This document shows positions 28,722 through 37,990 of a DNA stretch of 64,000 bases, one piece after another. Origin of the DNA: Prorocentrum cordatum (taxonomy: Eukaryota; Sar; Dinophyceae; Prorocentrales; Prorocentraceae). The number at the start of each line of letters is the position of its first letter. The first letter of the stretch is position 1. Location of the stretch: assembly GCA_963575745.1 (NCBI GenBank), contig CAUYUJ010003069.1, forward strand, positions 40,862-104,861, written 5' to 3'. Below the pieces are notes generated by a model. That model was not told where the DNA came from. It saw nothing but the letters and a program-made list of their open reading frames with translations, and made no database searches. The translations under genes were made by a program, and so were the position numbers.

Positions 28722-30732
28722 ATGCAGAAGCGCCTTCGGTTGACCGAATGCGGTAAACATAGTTTCGTGACTGCTAGAGGCATCGAGCGATTGCTGCAGC
28801 AGGTGAGGGATGAAGGCCTGCCCGACGCGTTTTCGGCAGCCACCCAGGCGAGAAAGCGCAGAGAAATCGCCCACCAGGCGACTTCACATGGCCCCCTCTT
28901 GCGCCGAGTGGCGGCGATGTCTATAGATGGAAAGGAGGTGGATCTGTGGTTTCAAGACCCTCTCGCGTTCTTGGAGTGTGCGTGCAGTCGGTCTCCACAC
29001 TACGCGTCGATGATCACAAAGGCCCTCGATGCCAACGGTAACTCACTCTCGATCCTTATCTATTCCGATGAGGTGACTCCTGGCAACGTGCTAGCAGAGC
29101 ATAATGACCGAAAGGTACAAGCACTGTATTGGTCATTCACCGAACTGGGATACCCAGCACTCTCTAATGAGATTTCATGGAACACAATATGCGCTATCCG
29201 CAGCTCTGTGGTCAAGAGTCTCCCTGGAGGCCTCCCGGAGGTTTTCAAATATGCTCTGAAATTGTTTTTTCGGAGCGCCCGCGGGAAAGGACCTTCGACG
29301 AGGAGTGCCTTTCAAGATAGGTGCAGACGGTGAACAGCGATTGATTGTAGGCAGGCTTGGAGTGATGATACAGGACGAACGAGCACATAAATTCTCATTT
29401 CAGTGCAAGGGTGCTGGAGGACACAAACTGTGTTGTCTTTGCATGAACGCGACCGATCTGAGGTCCGCCCTGTTGCCCGACCCCACGGGGTTCTTGGTTG
29501 CCTCGGACGTCGTCGACGTGTCGCAGTTCCAGCCCCACACTGGAAGCAGCATCCGAGGCATCCAGCGCCGACTTCATGAAGTTGCAAATGAAGGCGGTCG
29601 GAAGGACAAGCTAACAGATCTCCAGTCTTTACTTGGTTTCAATTATACGCCAACTGGCGTGTTGGCAGACGAAGAGTTAGATGTAAACCTTCCAGATGTT
29701 TTTCAATGGGACTGGATGCATTGCTACATGGTTGGGGGGGTCTTCGTAAAGGAAGGGGAACAATTGCTCCAGCGTCTGCACACACATGGGCTGGGCGTGC
29801 GTGCGCTCCATGAGTATCTCCAGCACTGGCAGTGGCCGCTTGGATACAGCCACGCGAAACAAACATGTATCAAGAAGAAGATGGGCGGTAGTGCATCGGA
29901 GCTCATGTCGCTGGCGCCCGTACTTGGAAGGTTCGTGATGGAGGTAGTTCCTGATGGAGTGTGTCCGCTTGAGGTTGAATCGTGCTTGGCCCTCGTCCGT
30001 GTTGTTGGGTTGCTCTCAGTTGTCAACAGCGGTCAAGTTTCAGCGATCGAGCTCGGGGAGTCGATCGCTAGGCATTTGGCTTTACACAAGCGTGCATACG
30101 GAGTAGAGGCGTGGGTTCCAAAGTTTCACTGGGTGCTACACCTGCCAGAACATCTTCGGAAGCACACCATATTGTTGTCATGTTTCCTAATGGAAAGGAA
30201 ACATAAGGTCATCAAGACCATGGCCCAGCCACGTAGGATTACAAAATCATATGATCAAAACTTGTTAGGGGAGTGCACTGTGTTTCACTTGTTCCAGTTG
30301 GAACACCACGCGATCGAAGGCGTGGATTTGCTTGGGCCGAAGGCTCCGAGCAAGAAGCTGCTCGCAGAAATTGGTAGTCTGTTTCCTTTGGCTGATTTGC
30401 ATGACGCGGTGGCGTCAAAGTCAGCCCACGTGCACTGCAGAGCTGTCCAGATCGGCGATTGCGTTTCATATATCACGTCCAACAATAGCCTTTGTTTTGG
30501 CGCAGTTTTGGTGCATTGCAAAGTGCAGGGGGTGATGTTCACTTTCGTTTCTATGTGGGACGTGATCGATGTTGGAGCAGAGTGCGCGAAATGCACCGTG
30601 CAGGATCGTGCCTGCATAGTCCGCAGCGAAGCAATTGTCGAGCCTTGTATATATTGGCCAACGAAGGTTGGCTCAATCAGCACTGTGATTTTTTCTCCAA
30701 GACTGCAACAGAGGGTCTTTCGGCACGCATGA
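28722..30732 (+). CDS. Element gene E: DDE transposase-like protein (one frameshift)
   Basis: The ATG at 28722 directly follows the SL relict. The frame runs to about 29268 and continues one frame over to the stop at 30732. The change is at the T6 run 29265..29270, right after LKLFF, so a one-base homopolymer indel explains it. The protein would be about 670 residues. Landmarks: LIYSDEVTPGN (first candidate acid, residue about 116), a zinc-knuckle-like HKLCCLCMN, VFQWDWMHCYMVGG (second, near 29710) and FLMERKHKVIK (candidate Glu, near 30195) after FHWVLHLPEHL. The D/D/E spacing and the WMH and ERKH motifs fit RNase H-fold transposases of the CACTA/Plavaka/KDZ kind; the family assignment is inference. 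It is the only enzyme-like gene in the element and lies nearest the right end. Confidence 0.7.
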
Positions 30733-31440
30733 ATGTGATGCGCACTTCTGTGGTAAAAGCTTTCGCTTTTATTCAGCGGCTTCCGCCAGCACCGACCTCT
30801 GTCTTCACAATCTGCCTGCCTCCTCTCCCTAACCTCCTCCGCCCTTTCTCTTACTCCTCGCCCCTCCTCCCCTCCCTTCCCCCTCTCTCCTCACCCTCTC
30901 GCCCCCTCCTTCCGCTGAGGCTTTCCCTTCGGTAGGCGCTCGGCATCAGAGGACCTCCGAAGACCTCAGAGGACCTCGTTCCACGGACGCCCGAATCGTC
31001 AAGGAGACAAGCGTGAGAACCAACACTTTAAGCCACCGTAGGTTTCTATCCGATTTGAGTTGCCTGCCTGGGGCCTCTTGTTGGGGCCTCCTGGAGCCAC
31101 GTTGGGGCCATCTTGGAGCGCATTGAGCCATCGTGAGCCTTCTTCGGGGCTTCTGAACCACGTCACCAAGACCTCAGAGGCCCTCCTTCCGCGGCCGCCC
31201 GAAAATGTTCAAGGTCAATCGCGGCCTCCCAAAACCGAAAACATCGCATACCCCCATCGTGCACCGACAACAAGATTTGCTTCACGGTTTACATGTATTT
31301 TTCTAGCTTTACTTCCAAATCCAGGGGCAACGAAATAAGATTTTTCAAAACGAACAAAGAAATCCAAAGAAATCATCATCCAAAACAAGAAAATGAAGAA
31401 CAAACCGTGGTTTCTGAACTCACTGTAATGGTTTAGCGTG
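30733..31440. other. Spacer between gene E and the right end
   Basis: A pyrimidine-rich stretch (30780..30920), degenerate GGGGCCTCCTGGAGCC-type repeats (31060..31140) and an A/T-rich stretch (31310..31400). No gene is seen. Confidence 0.5.
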
Positions 31441-31446
31441 CTCGGG

Positions 31447-31544
31447 CTAACCTACTTAGACGGGGGGGCTAACCTAGTTAGCTAACCTACTTGGCTAAGC
31501 TACTTGGACGGCTTGCTAACCTACGTTAGCTAAGGGGCCTAACC
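31447..31544. repeat. Right subterminal CTAACC repeats
   Basis: CTAACC at 31447, 31469, 31482, 31516 and 31539, several within GCTAACCTACTT, and several next to GTTAGC, so they form small palindromes. They are in the inverse orientation to the GGTTAG motifs near the left end. Confidence 0.7.
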
Positions 31545-31588
31545 CCCGCGCAAGAAGATAGATTCCAGTCAACCATAAAGGAACCACC

Positions 31589-31601
31589 GCGGTGATTCAA
31601 G
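31589..31601 (-). repeat. Right terminal inverted repeat of the 12-kb element
   Basis: GCGGTGATTCAAG, exact inverse of the left end, followed by TA (31602..31603) and then 183-bp repeat sequence. Confidence 0.9.
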
Positions 31602-31603
31602 TA

Positions 31604-32392
31604 GGGAGATCCGCCATAGCCACCAATCCCCTGCACGGCGAGGGGTTAGGCCGCAGAGGATACGGGCAGCGCCCGACGCAATGCAGGGAGGAGATGCTGG
31701 CGACATGACGCGGGGTACTATGAGGAGTACTCCACACGAGGCGCCAGTGGCCCTGGATGCGTCTCCCAGGGGCGGCGCGGAGGCGGCGGGGGCGAAATGC
31801 ACTAGCCAATCTTCCCCTGCGCGGCGAGGGGTTAGGCCGCAGTGGATGCGAGCAGAGCCCGACGTGGCTCAGGGGGATGCTGGCGCTACGACGTGGGGTA
31901 CTCCGTGGTGCACGCCCTGCACGGCGCCTGTGGCCCTGGACGTGTCTCCCAGGGGCGGCGCGGAGGCGGCTAGGGCGATCCTCCCTAGCCGCATATCCCC
32001 TGCGCGGCGAGGGGTTAGGCCGCAGCGGCCGCTGGCAGAGGCCGACCTGACGCAGGGTGCCACTGGCGCTACGACGCGGGGTACTACGCGGAGTACTAGC
32101 TGCGCAGCGCTTGTGGCCCTGGATGTTTCTCCCAGGGGCGGCGCGGAGGCGGCTGGGGCGATCTGCCCTAGCCGCCTTTCCCCTGCGCGGCGAGGGGTTA
32201 GGCCGCAGCGGACACGGGCTGCGCCTGTCGAGATGCTGGGAGCTGGTGACGTTACTACGTGGGGTACTGCGAGGAGTACTCCCTGCACGGCGCCTGTGGC
32301 CCTGGAGGTGTCACCCAGGGGCGGCGCGGAGGAGGCTGGGGCGGTCCGCCCGAGCCGCCCTGCCCCCTGTGCGGCGAGGGGTTAGGCCGCAG
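31604..32392. repeat. 183-186-bp tandem repeat, about four copies plus a partial
   Basis: GGCGAGGGGTTAGGCCGCAG recurs at 31637, 31823, 32006, 32189 and 32373 (spacing 186, 183, 183, 184). Each unit also has GTGGCCCTGGA and CAGGGGCGGCGCGGAGGCGG. The unit length is a multiple of three or nearly so, which gives a long Ala/Gly/Arg-rich open frame (31681..32385) that I do not call a gene. The 3' end of LINE-D (19500..19608) is homologous, so the array may derive from that retrotransposon's tail. Confidence 0.9.
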
Positions 32393-32523
32393 CGGCTGCG
32401 GGCACTACCGCCGAGTCGTAGGCGCCGAGCGCCGAGCGCTGAGTGCCCGCGGCCGCGGGCGCTCGGGCGCGACGGCCCCCGAGGGGGAGACCCGCGACCG
32501 CGGGGGTGTCTTCTTCTTTTTCT

Positions 32524-32804
32524 TTCTCCTCCTCCTCCTCCTCCTCCTCCTCCCTCCTCCCTCCTCCCCTCCCTCCTCCCTCCTCCCTCCTCCCTCCTCC
32601 CTCCTCCCTCCCTCCTCCTCCTCCCTCCTCCTCCCTCCTCCTCCTCCCTCCTCCTCCCTCCTCCTCCTCCTCCTCCTCCTCCTCCTCCTCCTCCTCCTCC
32701 TCTTCCTCCTCCTTCCTCTCCTCCTCCTTCCTTTCCTCCTCCTCCTCCTCCCTTTTCCTCCTCCTCCTCCTCCTCCTCCTCCTCCTCCTCCTCCCTCCTC
32801 CTGG
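32524..32804. repeat. (CTC)n / CCTCCCT array
   Basis: About 280 bp of CTC with CCTCCCT interruptions. It is followed by GATCCTGCAGGATCTTG-type palindromes at 32900..32945. Confidence 0.95.
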
Positions 32805-33327
32805 CTCGGGACTTGAGAGATGGGGGTCGATGGAAACGGTGTCAGTCAGAGCGCCTGATCTCGCAGAATCTTGCAGGGCAATGGGCGCACTGACTCGGGC
32901 TTGGGCGCAGGATCCTGCAGGATCTTGTCGGATCCTGCAAGACCTGACTGACCCATCTGGATTGACCCGGGTCAGTAGCGCCCGATGGGCCAGGGCCAGG
33001 GCCAGGACCATGGCCGGTTCCTAACGCTCCGCCTACCCCCTCCCCAAGCCTCCCCCCCTCACCCGTCAGGTAAGGGAAAAAGGGGTGGGAATCGGAATCT
33101 ACTCAATTTCGACGCGTTTTTGTTGATCTCTGTCGGGCCTCAATCTTCTTGTGGCTGGCGACGACGACGGAGACGACGACAGCGTCTCACACACGCCGAC
33201 GGGTCGACGGGTTTTGGGCCCACGCTGGCTGACATTGACATGGCACATCTGACCAGAGTGTGGCGGGGTGATCCGTACACAAAGGATAACAAGGCATGTT
33301 GCGTTGCGAGTGCATGCGTGCATGCTG

Positions 33328-33517
33328 CCTTGCTTGTCTAGCTACGTCATGACGAGAACAATGATGACGATACCGATCACGACGATAACAATGATGACAA
33401 AAACGATGACAATGATGACGACAACGATGATGACAACGATGATAGCACCGATGATGCCGATAACGATTATGACAGCGACGAAATCTAGTTGCTACCTTGC
33501 TTGTCTAGTTACGTCAT
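33328..33517. repeat. GAT/AAC minisatellite between direct repeats
   Basis: CCTTGCTTGTCTAGCTACGT at 33331 and CCTTGCTTGTCTAGTTACGT at 33493 bracket a 130-bp array of GATGACGATAAC-type hexamers (33355..33485). Confidence 0.8.
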
Positions 33518-33689
33518 GCCGGGAGAAGGAACCGCGGAGGACCAGGCAACAAATCCAAGGGCGGATACGGACGAGCCGCCAGGTGGGTTTTGGGGCGCGC
33601 AGGCTACGCCTGCTGAGCGATCCGACACTCAAGTGAAGCATAGTTGGTTCTGCGGCACGTTTTGTTTATTTGAACGTATGTTTTAGGGT

Positions 33690-33812
33690 AACGAAGAATG
33701 TCATAAACATAAACGCTCGGAGGTCCGCGCGGATTTCTCGGATCCTCGCTGGACCCGCCTGGCGTCGCCTCCGGCGCCGCCCCTGGCGCGCTCCGCGCGC
33801 CAGGTTCAGGTC
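33690..33812. repeat. Foldback family F, copy 1 (right arm truncated)
   Basis: Starts GTAACGAAGAATGTCATAAA, continues TCGGAGGTCCGCGCGGATTT and CTCGCTGGACCC, then a central GGCGCGCTCCGCGCGCC palindrome, and stops in the loop. Fuller copies are at 34365..34530 and 37990..38180. Confidence 0.65.
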
Positions 33813-33829
33813 ATTGTGTGTGTTCCCTA

Positions 33830-34200
33830 TTGAGCGCATGATTTGCAAGCACGCTTCCTTCTTGCACAGCTCGTGCGCCCTCGCGGATCCCCACAGGCCT
33901 GCGATCTCATCCAGCATGGTTATGTTGCTTATTTGTTCTGCTTGAACGCATGATTTGCAAGCGCGCTTCCTTCTTGATGTGCCTGTTTTCCACCACCACC
34001 AGAAGTTGGAGGGGGGAAGGAGGTGGAGGAGAAGGAGGACGAGGAGGAGGAGGAAGAGGAGGAGGACGAGGAGGAGGAGGAGGAGGACCCCCTCCCCCTC
34101 CTACTTCTGACGCTGGCGGTGGAAAGCAAACCCCACCACTTCTGGCACAGCTCGTGCGCGCCCTCGCGGAGTCCCACTGGCCTGCGGTCTCTCTCCCACT
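33830..34200. repeat. Duplicated sequence split by a (GGA)n cassette
   Basis: GCATGATTTGCAAGC..CGCTTCCTTCTTG occurs at 33837 and 33948. The continuation CACAGCTCGTGCGC..CCTCGCGGA follows at once in the first copy (33866). In the second copy it resumes only at 34145, after a cassette of CCACCACCACC, (GGA)n and CCCCCTCCCCC. The second copy looks like the first plus an inserted cassette. Confidence 0.65.
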
Positions 34201-34364
34201 CCCAGCAGAGCGTCTGCGCCTGGCGCGGGCCCTGCGCCTGCGGTTTGTATGTTGCCTCCGTGGTTTGCTCGGCAGGGGCGGCCTCTGCCCTCTAGAAAAA
34301 CAGCGGAGTTCTTCCTCGGGGGGCAGAGACGGGCACGGCCAATTGTTCTGGACGGTCACCGCGA

Positions 34365-34530
34365 TTTAGGAGAACGAAGACTGACATACACATACAAACT
34401 CGGAGGTCCGCGAGGACTTCTCGGGTCGGCGCTGGAGCCCCCCGGCGACGCCTTTTGGCGTCGAAGGAGGGGGGTCCAGCGCCGATCCAAGAAGTCCGCG
34501 CGGATTGCAAACATTTCATGATTACATACT
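34365..34530. repeat. Foldback family F, copy 2
   Basis: Left arm CTCGGAGGTCCGCGAGGACT through GGTCGGCGCTGGAGCCCCCC; right arm GGGGGGTCCAGCGCCGATCC through AAGAAGTCCGCGCGGATT. The arms are inverses of each other with few mismatches. Confidence 0.75.
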
Positions 34531-34685
34531 TATCCGTAAGGGCTTCGCCCCCTGCCGCCGGCCCCCTCTCTCGGAGAATGGGCCATGGAAGAGCTAAGTC
34601 ATGAGGTCTTGGCGCTGTCGTGAAGCAGTATCGAAACTTCATGCGAAGCCGATTCGCAATCAGCAAAACCAACTGATCACAAGAG

Positions 34686-35475
34686 GGGTTACCACACCTG
34701 GCGATTGGTAAGACGTGTATGGTTTACGGGCTTGGTTACCACACCTTGCGATTAAAGGGCCGAGGGAGTTCTCGCAGTTTGGGTTACCACGCCTTGCGAT
34801 GGATGTGCGTGAAGGGTGGCACCGAATTTCAGAAATGTGGCAAATCCCTGTGTTTTTGGACCCTGACCCCGCGGATCTGCGTGAGGGGTGGCACCGAATT
34901 TCAGAAATGTGGCAAATCCCCTGTGTTTTTGGACCCTGACCCCGCGGATCTGCGTGAGGGGTGGCACCGAATTTCAGAAATGTGGCAAATCCCATGTGTT
35001 TTTGGACCCTGACCCCGCGGATCTGCGTGAGGGGTGGCACCGAATTTCAGAAATGTGGCAAATCCCCTGTGTTTTTGGACCCTGACCCCGCGGATCTGCG
35101 TGAGGGGTGGCACCGAATTTCAGAAATGTGGCAAATCCCATGTGTTTTTGGACCCTGACCCCGCGGATCTGCGTGAGGGGTGGCACCGAATTTCAGAAAT
35201 GTGGCAAATCCCATGTGTTTTTGGACCCTGACCCCGCGGATCTGCGTGAGGGGTGGCACCGAATTTCAGAAATGTGGCAAATCCCATGTGTTTTTGGACC
35301 CTGACCCCGCGGATCTGCGTGAGGGGTGGCACCGAATTTCAGAAATGTGGCAAATCCCTGTGTTTTTGGACCCTGACCCCGCGGATCTGCGTGAGGGGTG
35401 GCACCGAATTTCAGAAATGTGGCAAATCCCTGTGTTTTTGGACCCTGACCCCGCGGATCTGCGTGAGGGGTGTCG
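34686..35475. repeat. 73-bp tandem repeat, nine copies, with a shorter repeat upstream
   Basis: GCACCGAATTTCAGAAATGT recurs at about 34820, 34892, 34965, 35038, 35111, 35184, 35257, 35330 and 35402. Units are 72 or 73 bp and differ mainly by one base at CCCTGTG, CCCCTGTG or CCCATGTG. Three copies of GGTTACCACACCTTGCGAT-type sequence precede the array (34687, 34735, 34783). Copies are nearly identical, so the array is young. Open frames across it are artefacts of the 73-bp period. Confidence 0.95.
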
Positions 35476-35902
35476 ATTTCGAGCCCCCCCAGCAATTCAG
35501 ACAACGCGCCCAGGGGGTGCTAAAAATCCCGTTTGGGCCTCCCCCCCCTCGCGCGGTCAATCAACTAGTTACAGTAACCAGCAAGAAGCAGAACTGTAAC
35601 ACTGGAAACTACAAGCTACAACTGGTACTGGAAACTGCGAACCCGTGCCTCGCAGCCTGGTGGCCCCACCAGGGGGCCGGCGGATTGTTTCTCGAATTTT
35701 ATCGGCAAGAGTAATATCGTTGGGTTGGGCCACGCTGTGTGGCAGGGGGACATGGGACTGTTTGGATCTTCCTCATGTTTGTCCTCCTTGTCCTTTCTGT
35801 CTTGTCAGTCGTCATCCTATATGTTCTCATTCCTCACATTTCCGTGCTATCCTCTTCCTCTTATTTGTTATTCCTTTGCATATTCTCTCATTTGTCTGCC
35901 AG

Positions 35903-35980
35903 GTACGACGTGGTTGTGTCCGACCTTTGGATGGGGTTTAACCCGGCTGCACCTGATGGCTTTCTGGAGCGCATGCGACC
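35903..35980 (+). CDS. Split host gene, exon 1 seen: spermidine-synthase-like methyltransferase
   Basis: After TTTGTCTGCCAG (acceptor at 35901..35902) the frame reads YDVVVSDLWMGFNPAAPDGF, followed by LERM. YDVVxxDL...P..FLE is the strand-4 region of Rossmann methyltransferases of the spermidine synthase/METTL13 type. Together with the next exons (LLFNMVAAH, AFGTV, NVLLVASS) it rebuilds the C-terminal half of such a domain in the right order. The exon end is not certain. The SAM-binding N-terminal exons were not found and may lie upstream among the repeats. The family call is from motif order only; the substrate is unknown. Confidence 0.5.
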
Positions 35981-36671
35981 GCCGCCGCGGATCTCCGAAG
36001 TCCCCAATTTGACCCATAGGTTCTTCCCATCATATGATATCCCCATTGCCGTCCTTGCACCCCCCCCCTACCCGTCGTTCTTCCTCCTCGCCATCATCTT
36101 CAGCCTTTCTCCGCGTCGCCCTCCTGCTCCGACTCGTCCTCCGACTTACCCTCCGCATCAAAGTGATCCTCTCCAGCCTTGTCCCCCCTCGACCTCCTTT
36201 GCCCTGTCCTCCTTCGTTTGTCCTCTGCCTCCGTGCCCACCCCCCTTCTCCTCCACCCCCCCCTTGCCGTTCCCCGTCCTTCCTCCCATTCCCTTTCCAT
36301 CTCCTCGTTGCGCCACGCCGTGGAACGGGGCAATAATCCAGGCAGGTGTCCGAGCCCGCCCCCCCAGAAGAGGGGGAGTTGGACGGAGTTGCATGCTGGG
36401 GTCAGCCGCCCGCCAAGCCAGGGCTCGTTTCGATTCCTACGATTCGATTCGATTCGACTTCGATGGCTTCAGATTCCTATCCGATTCGACTTGGGATTCA
36501 GATTTGGGCTCCGATATCTCATTTGAAGCACACTGGCCTGCCGACCTCCGCCGATTCGACTTTTCCTGACTTGGCTGCCGAACTCTGCCGATCTGGTTCA
36601 TGTCGATCGCCGATCCGACTGATCGATTCGATTCTAGGCTCTCTTGCCAAGCCCACGGCCCGCGCTGGCAG
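35981..36671 (+). other. Probable intron 1 of the methyltransferase-like gene
   Basis: Pyrimidine-rich stretch (36040..36330) followed by GATTCGATTCGA-type pentamer repeats (36430..36630). It ends GCGCTGGCAG before the next exon. Confidence 0.4.
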
Positions 36672-36833
36672 CGTGGTCCGCGGCTCCGCGACGCGTGGCT
36701 GCGCGAGGACGGCCGCGGCGTGCTGCTCTTCAACATGGTCGCGGCACACCGGCCGGGACCGGCAGGGGACCGCACGCACCCGCACGTGCTGGTCGCGGCC
36801 ATGGCGCGCCTGCTGGCCGCCGCCTTCGGGACC
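36672..36833 (+). CDS. Methyltransferase-like gene, exon 2
   Basis: Reads RGPRLRDAWLREDGRGVLLF followed by NMVAAHRPG...HVLVAAMARLLAAAFGT. This matches the GG.L..N...........L...F block after strand 5 in spermidine-synthase-like methyltransferases. The acceptor is GCTGGCAG and the donor is ACC|GTGCCT (GT). The exon ends in phase 0. Confidence 0.55.
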
Positions 36834-36840
36834 GTGCCTT

Positions 36841-37120
36841 CTGGGGGGGTGATGGGCCGATTGTCCACCACCACCAAGGATGAGGAGCTTCTCCTCCTCC
36901 TCCTCCTCCTTCTTCTCCTCATCCTCCTCCTCCTCCTCCTCCCACTCCTCCTCCTCCTCCTCCTCCTCCTCCTCCTCCTTCTCCTCCTCCTCCTCCTCCT
37001 CCTCCTCCTCCTCCTCCTCCTCCTCCTCCTCCTCCTCCTCCTCCTCCTCCTCCTCCTCCCCCCTCTCCTACCTATGGCAGCGGTGGTGGGAAGTCGGCTC
37101 ATCAGGAGGTGAGGGGCCCC
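36841..37120. repeat. (CTC)n cassette with CCACCACCA / GGTGGTGGG borders, in intron 2
   Basis: TTGTCCACCACCACCAAGGA at 36860, a CTC array to 37065, then GGCAGCGGTGGTGGGAAGTC at 37076. The border trinucleotides are in inverse orientation, as in the cassettes at about 33990..34135 and 37861..37985. Confidence 0.65.
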
Positions 37121-37235
37121 GTGGGCAGTGCGGGGCGGCGGCTCAGCGCTCGGAGGTCTAGCCAACGGCGGGGCACGTGCAGGAGCCTGGCCTCCATAGG
37201 GGCCCGCTACGCCCCCTCGTGGGGTAATATCGTAA

Positions 37236-37358
37236 GTCGGGCACTGCAGGAGGAATATTCAAAAATATGCAAAACAATAGTCCGGGCACGATTCTTTAAA
37301 TTGCATATTTGTGGATTATGTTTCGTCCAGAACCCGCCTGTAGGAGGACATGCCCGAC
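37236..37358. repeat. Foldback family G, copy 1
   Basis: Begins GTCGGGCACTGCAGGAGG and ends CCTGTAGGAGGACATGCCCGAC, which are imperfect inverses of each other. It contains AATAGTCCGGGCACG. A second copy is at 63745..63895. Confidence 0.6.
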
Positions 37359-37662
37359 CCAAGGTTATATAGGGCGTCCACGGGGGCAGCGATAGGCAGG
37401 GGTGCAGCTTCGTCCGAGAGTTGCCGAAGGTTGCCGCTTTAGGGCCTCTTTCTGGCATTGCAGCGCTGCCCACATCGGGCAGGGTTGGCTTCGCCAGGTC
37501 ACTGGCCAAAGTGCCCGCCAATGGAGTCCCCGTGAGAGAGGCGCGGACGCGTGCCCATCCGGGCCCTGGGAGTCCCACTCATGGCGATGATGGGGTCGAG
37601 CAGCCCCGGTCGTGATCGGTCGCCCGCGACCTGGGCTTCTGTTCGCGGCGTGGAGTCTCCAG

Positions 37663-37850
37663 GTACGCGCGTTCCCCGACCTGGGCCCCCGGGCCGAGCA
37701 GCCCAAGCCGAGCGGCGACGCCGTCGGCAACGTGCTGCTCGTGGCCAGCAGCGCGGCTGGCGCGGAGCCCGCGTGGGAGGTCCCGAGCACGGGGTACTAC
37801 GAGAGCCCCCGCGAGGAGTCCCACGACTGGTGCTCGGAGAAGAAAAGGAT
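37663..37850 (+). CDS. Methyltransferase-like gene, exon 3
   Basis: After the acceptor GAGTCTCCAG the frame reads VRAFPDLGPRAEQPKPSGDA, then VGNVLLVASSAAGAEP, then GYYESPREESHDWCSEKK. Joined in phase 0 to exon 2 it gives ...AAAFGT|VRAFPDLG. The ...N.VLLA.. strand is the last strand expected for this fold. The donor is near 37850 and not certain. Confidence 0.55.
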
Positions 37851-37854
37851 GGAC

Positions 37855-37990
37855 CTGTTGCCCACCACCACCACCACCATAAGTTGGAGGGGAGAAGGAG
37901 GAGGAGGAGGAGGAGGAGGAGGAGGAGGAGGAGGAGGAGGACCCCCTCCCCCTCCAGCCTGTGGTGGTGGTGGTGGTGGTGGAAAACGGG
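37855..37990. repeat. (GGA)n cassette with CCACCACC / GGTGGTGG borders, in intron 3
   Basis: CCCACCACCACCACCACCAT, AAGTTGGAGGGGAGAAGG, (GGA)n, CCCCCTCCCCCTCC, then GGTGGTGGTGGTGG. The borders are inverted. It closely resembles the cassette at 33990..34135, including GTTGGAGGGG and CCCCCTCCCCCTCC. Confidence 0.7.

Larger units (their letters stand above)
19609..31601 (+). mobile_element. Candidate 11,993-bp multi-gene DNA transposon with TIRs and TA target duplication
   Basis: Ends are CTTGAATCACCGC (19609..19621) and the exact inverse GCGGTGATTCAAG (31589..31601). Each end is flanked by TA (19607..19608 and 31602..31603). The left flank ends in GGCGCGGAGGCGGCTA and the right flank begins TAGGGAGATCCGCC. 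Both are the two halves of the 183-bp repeat, intact at 31961..31985 as GGAGGCGGCTAGGGCGATC, so the empty site is visible next door. Subterminal GGTTAG motifs are in inverted orientation at the two ends. Inside are five plus-strand genes (A-E) with no visible introns, the last similar to DDE transposases. TIR and TSD are seen; mobility and superfamily are inferred. Confidence 0.85.

Noticed and set aside
31681-32385. 234-codon open frame as a gene
   Set aside because: It is the 183-bp tandem repeat, whose length is near a multiple of three; no start context or leader relict.
34800-35475. CRISPR-like appearance of the regular 73-bp array
   Set aside because: The whole unit is repeated with no unique spacers, and the genome is eukaryotic.
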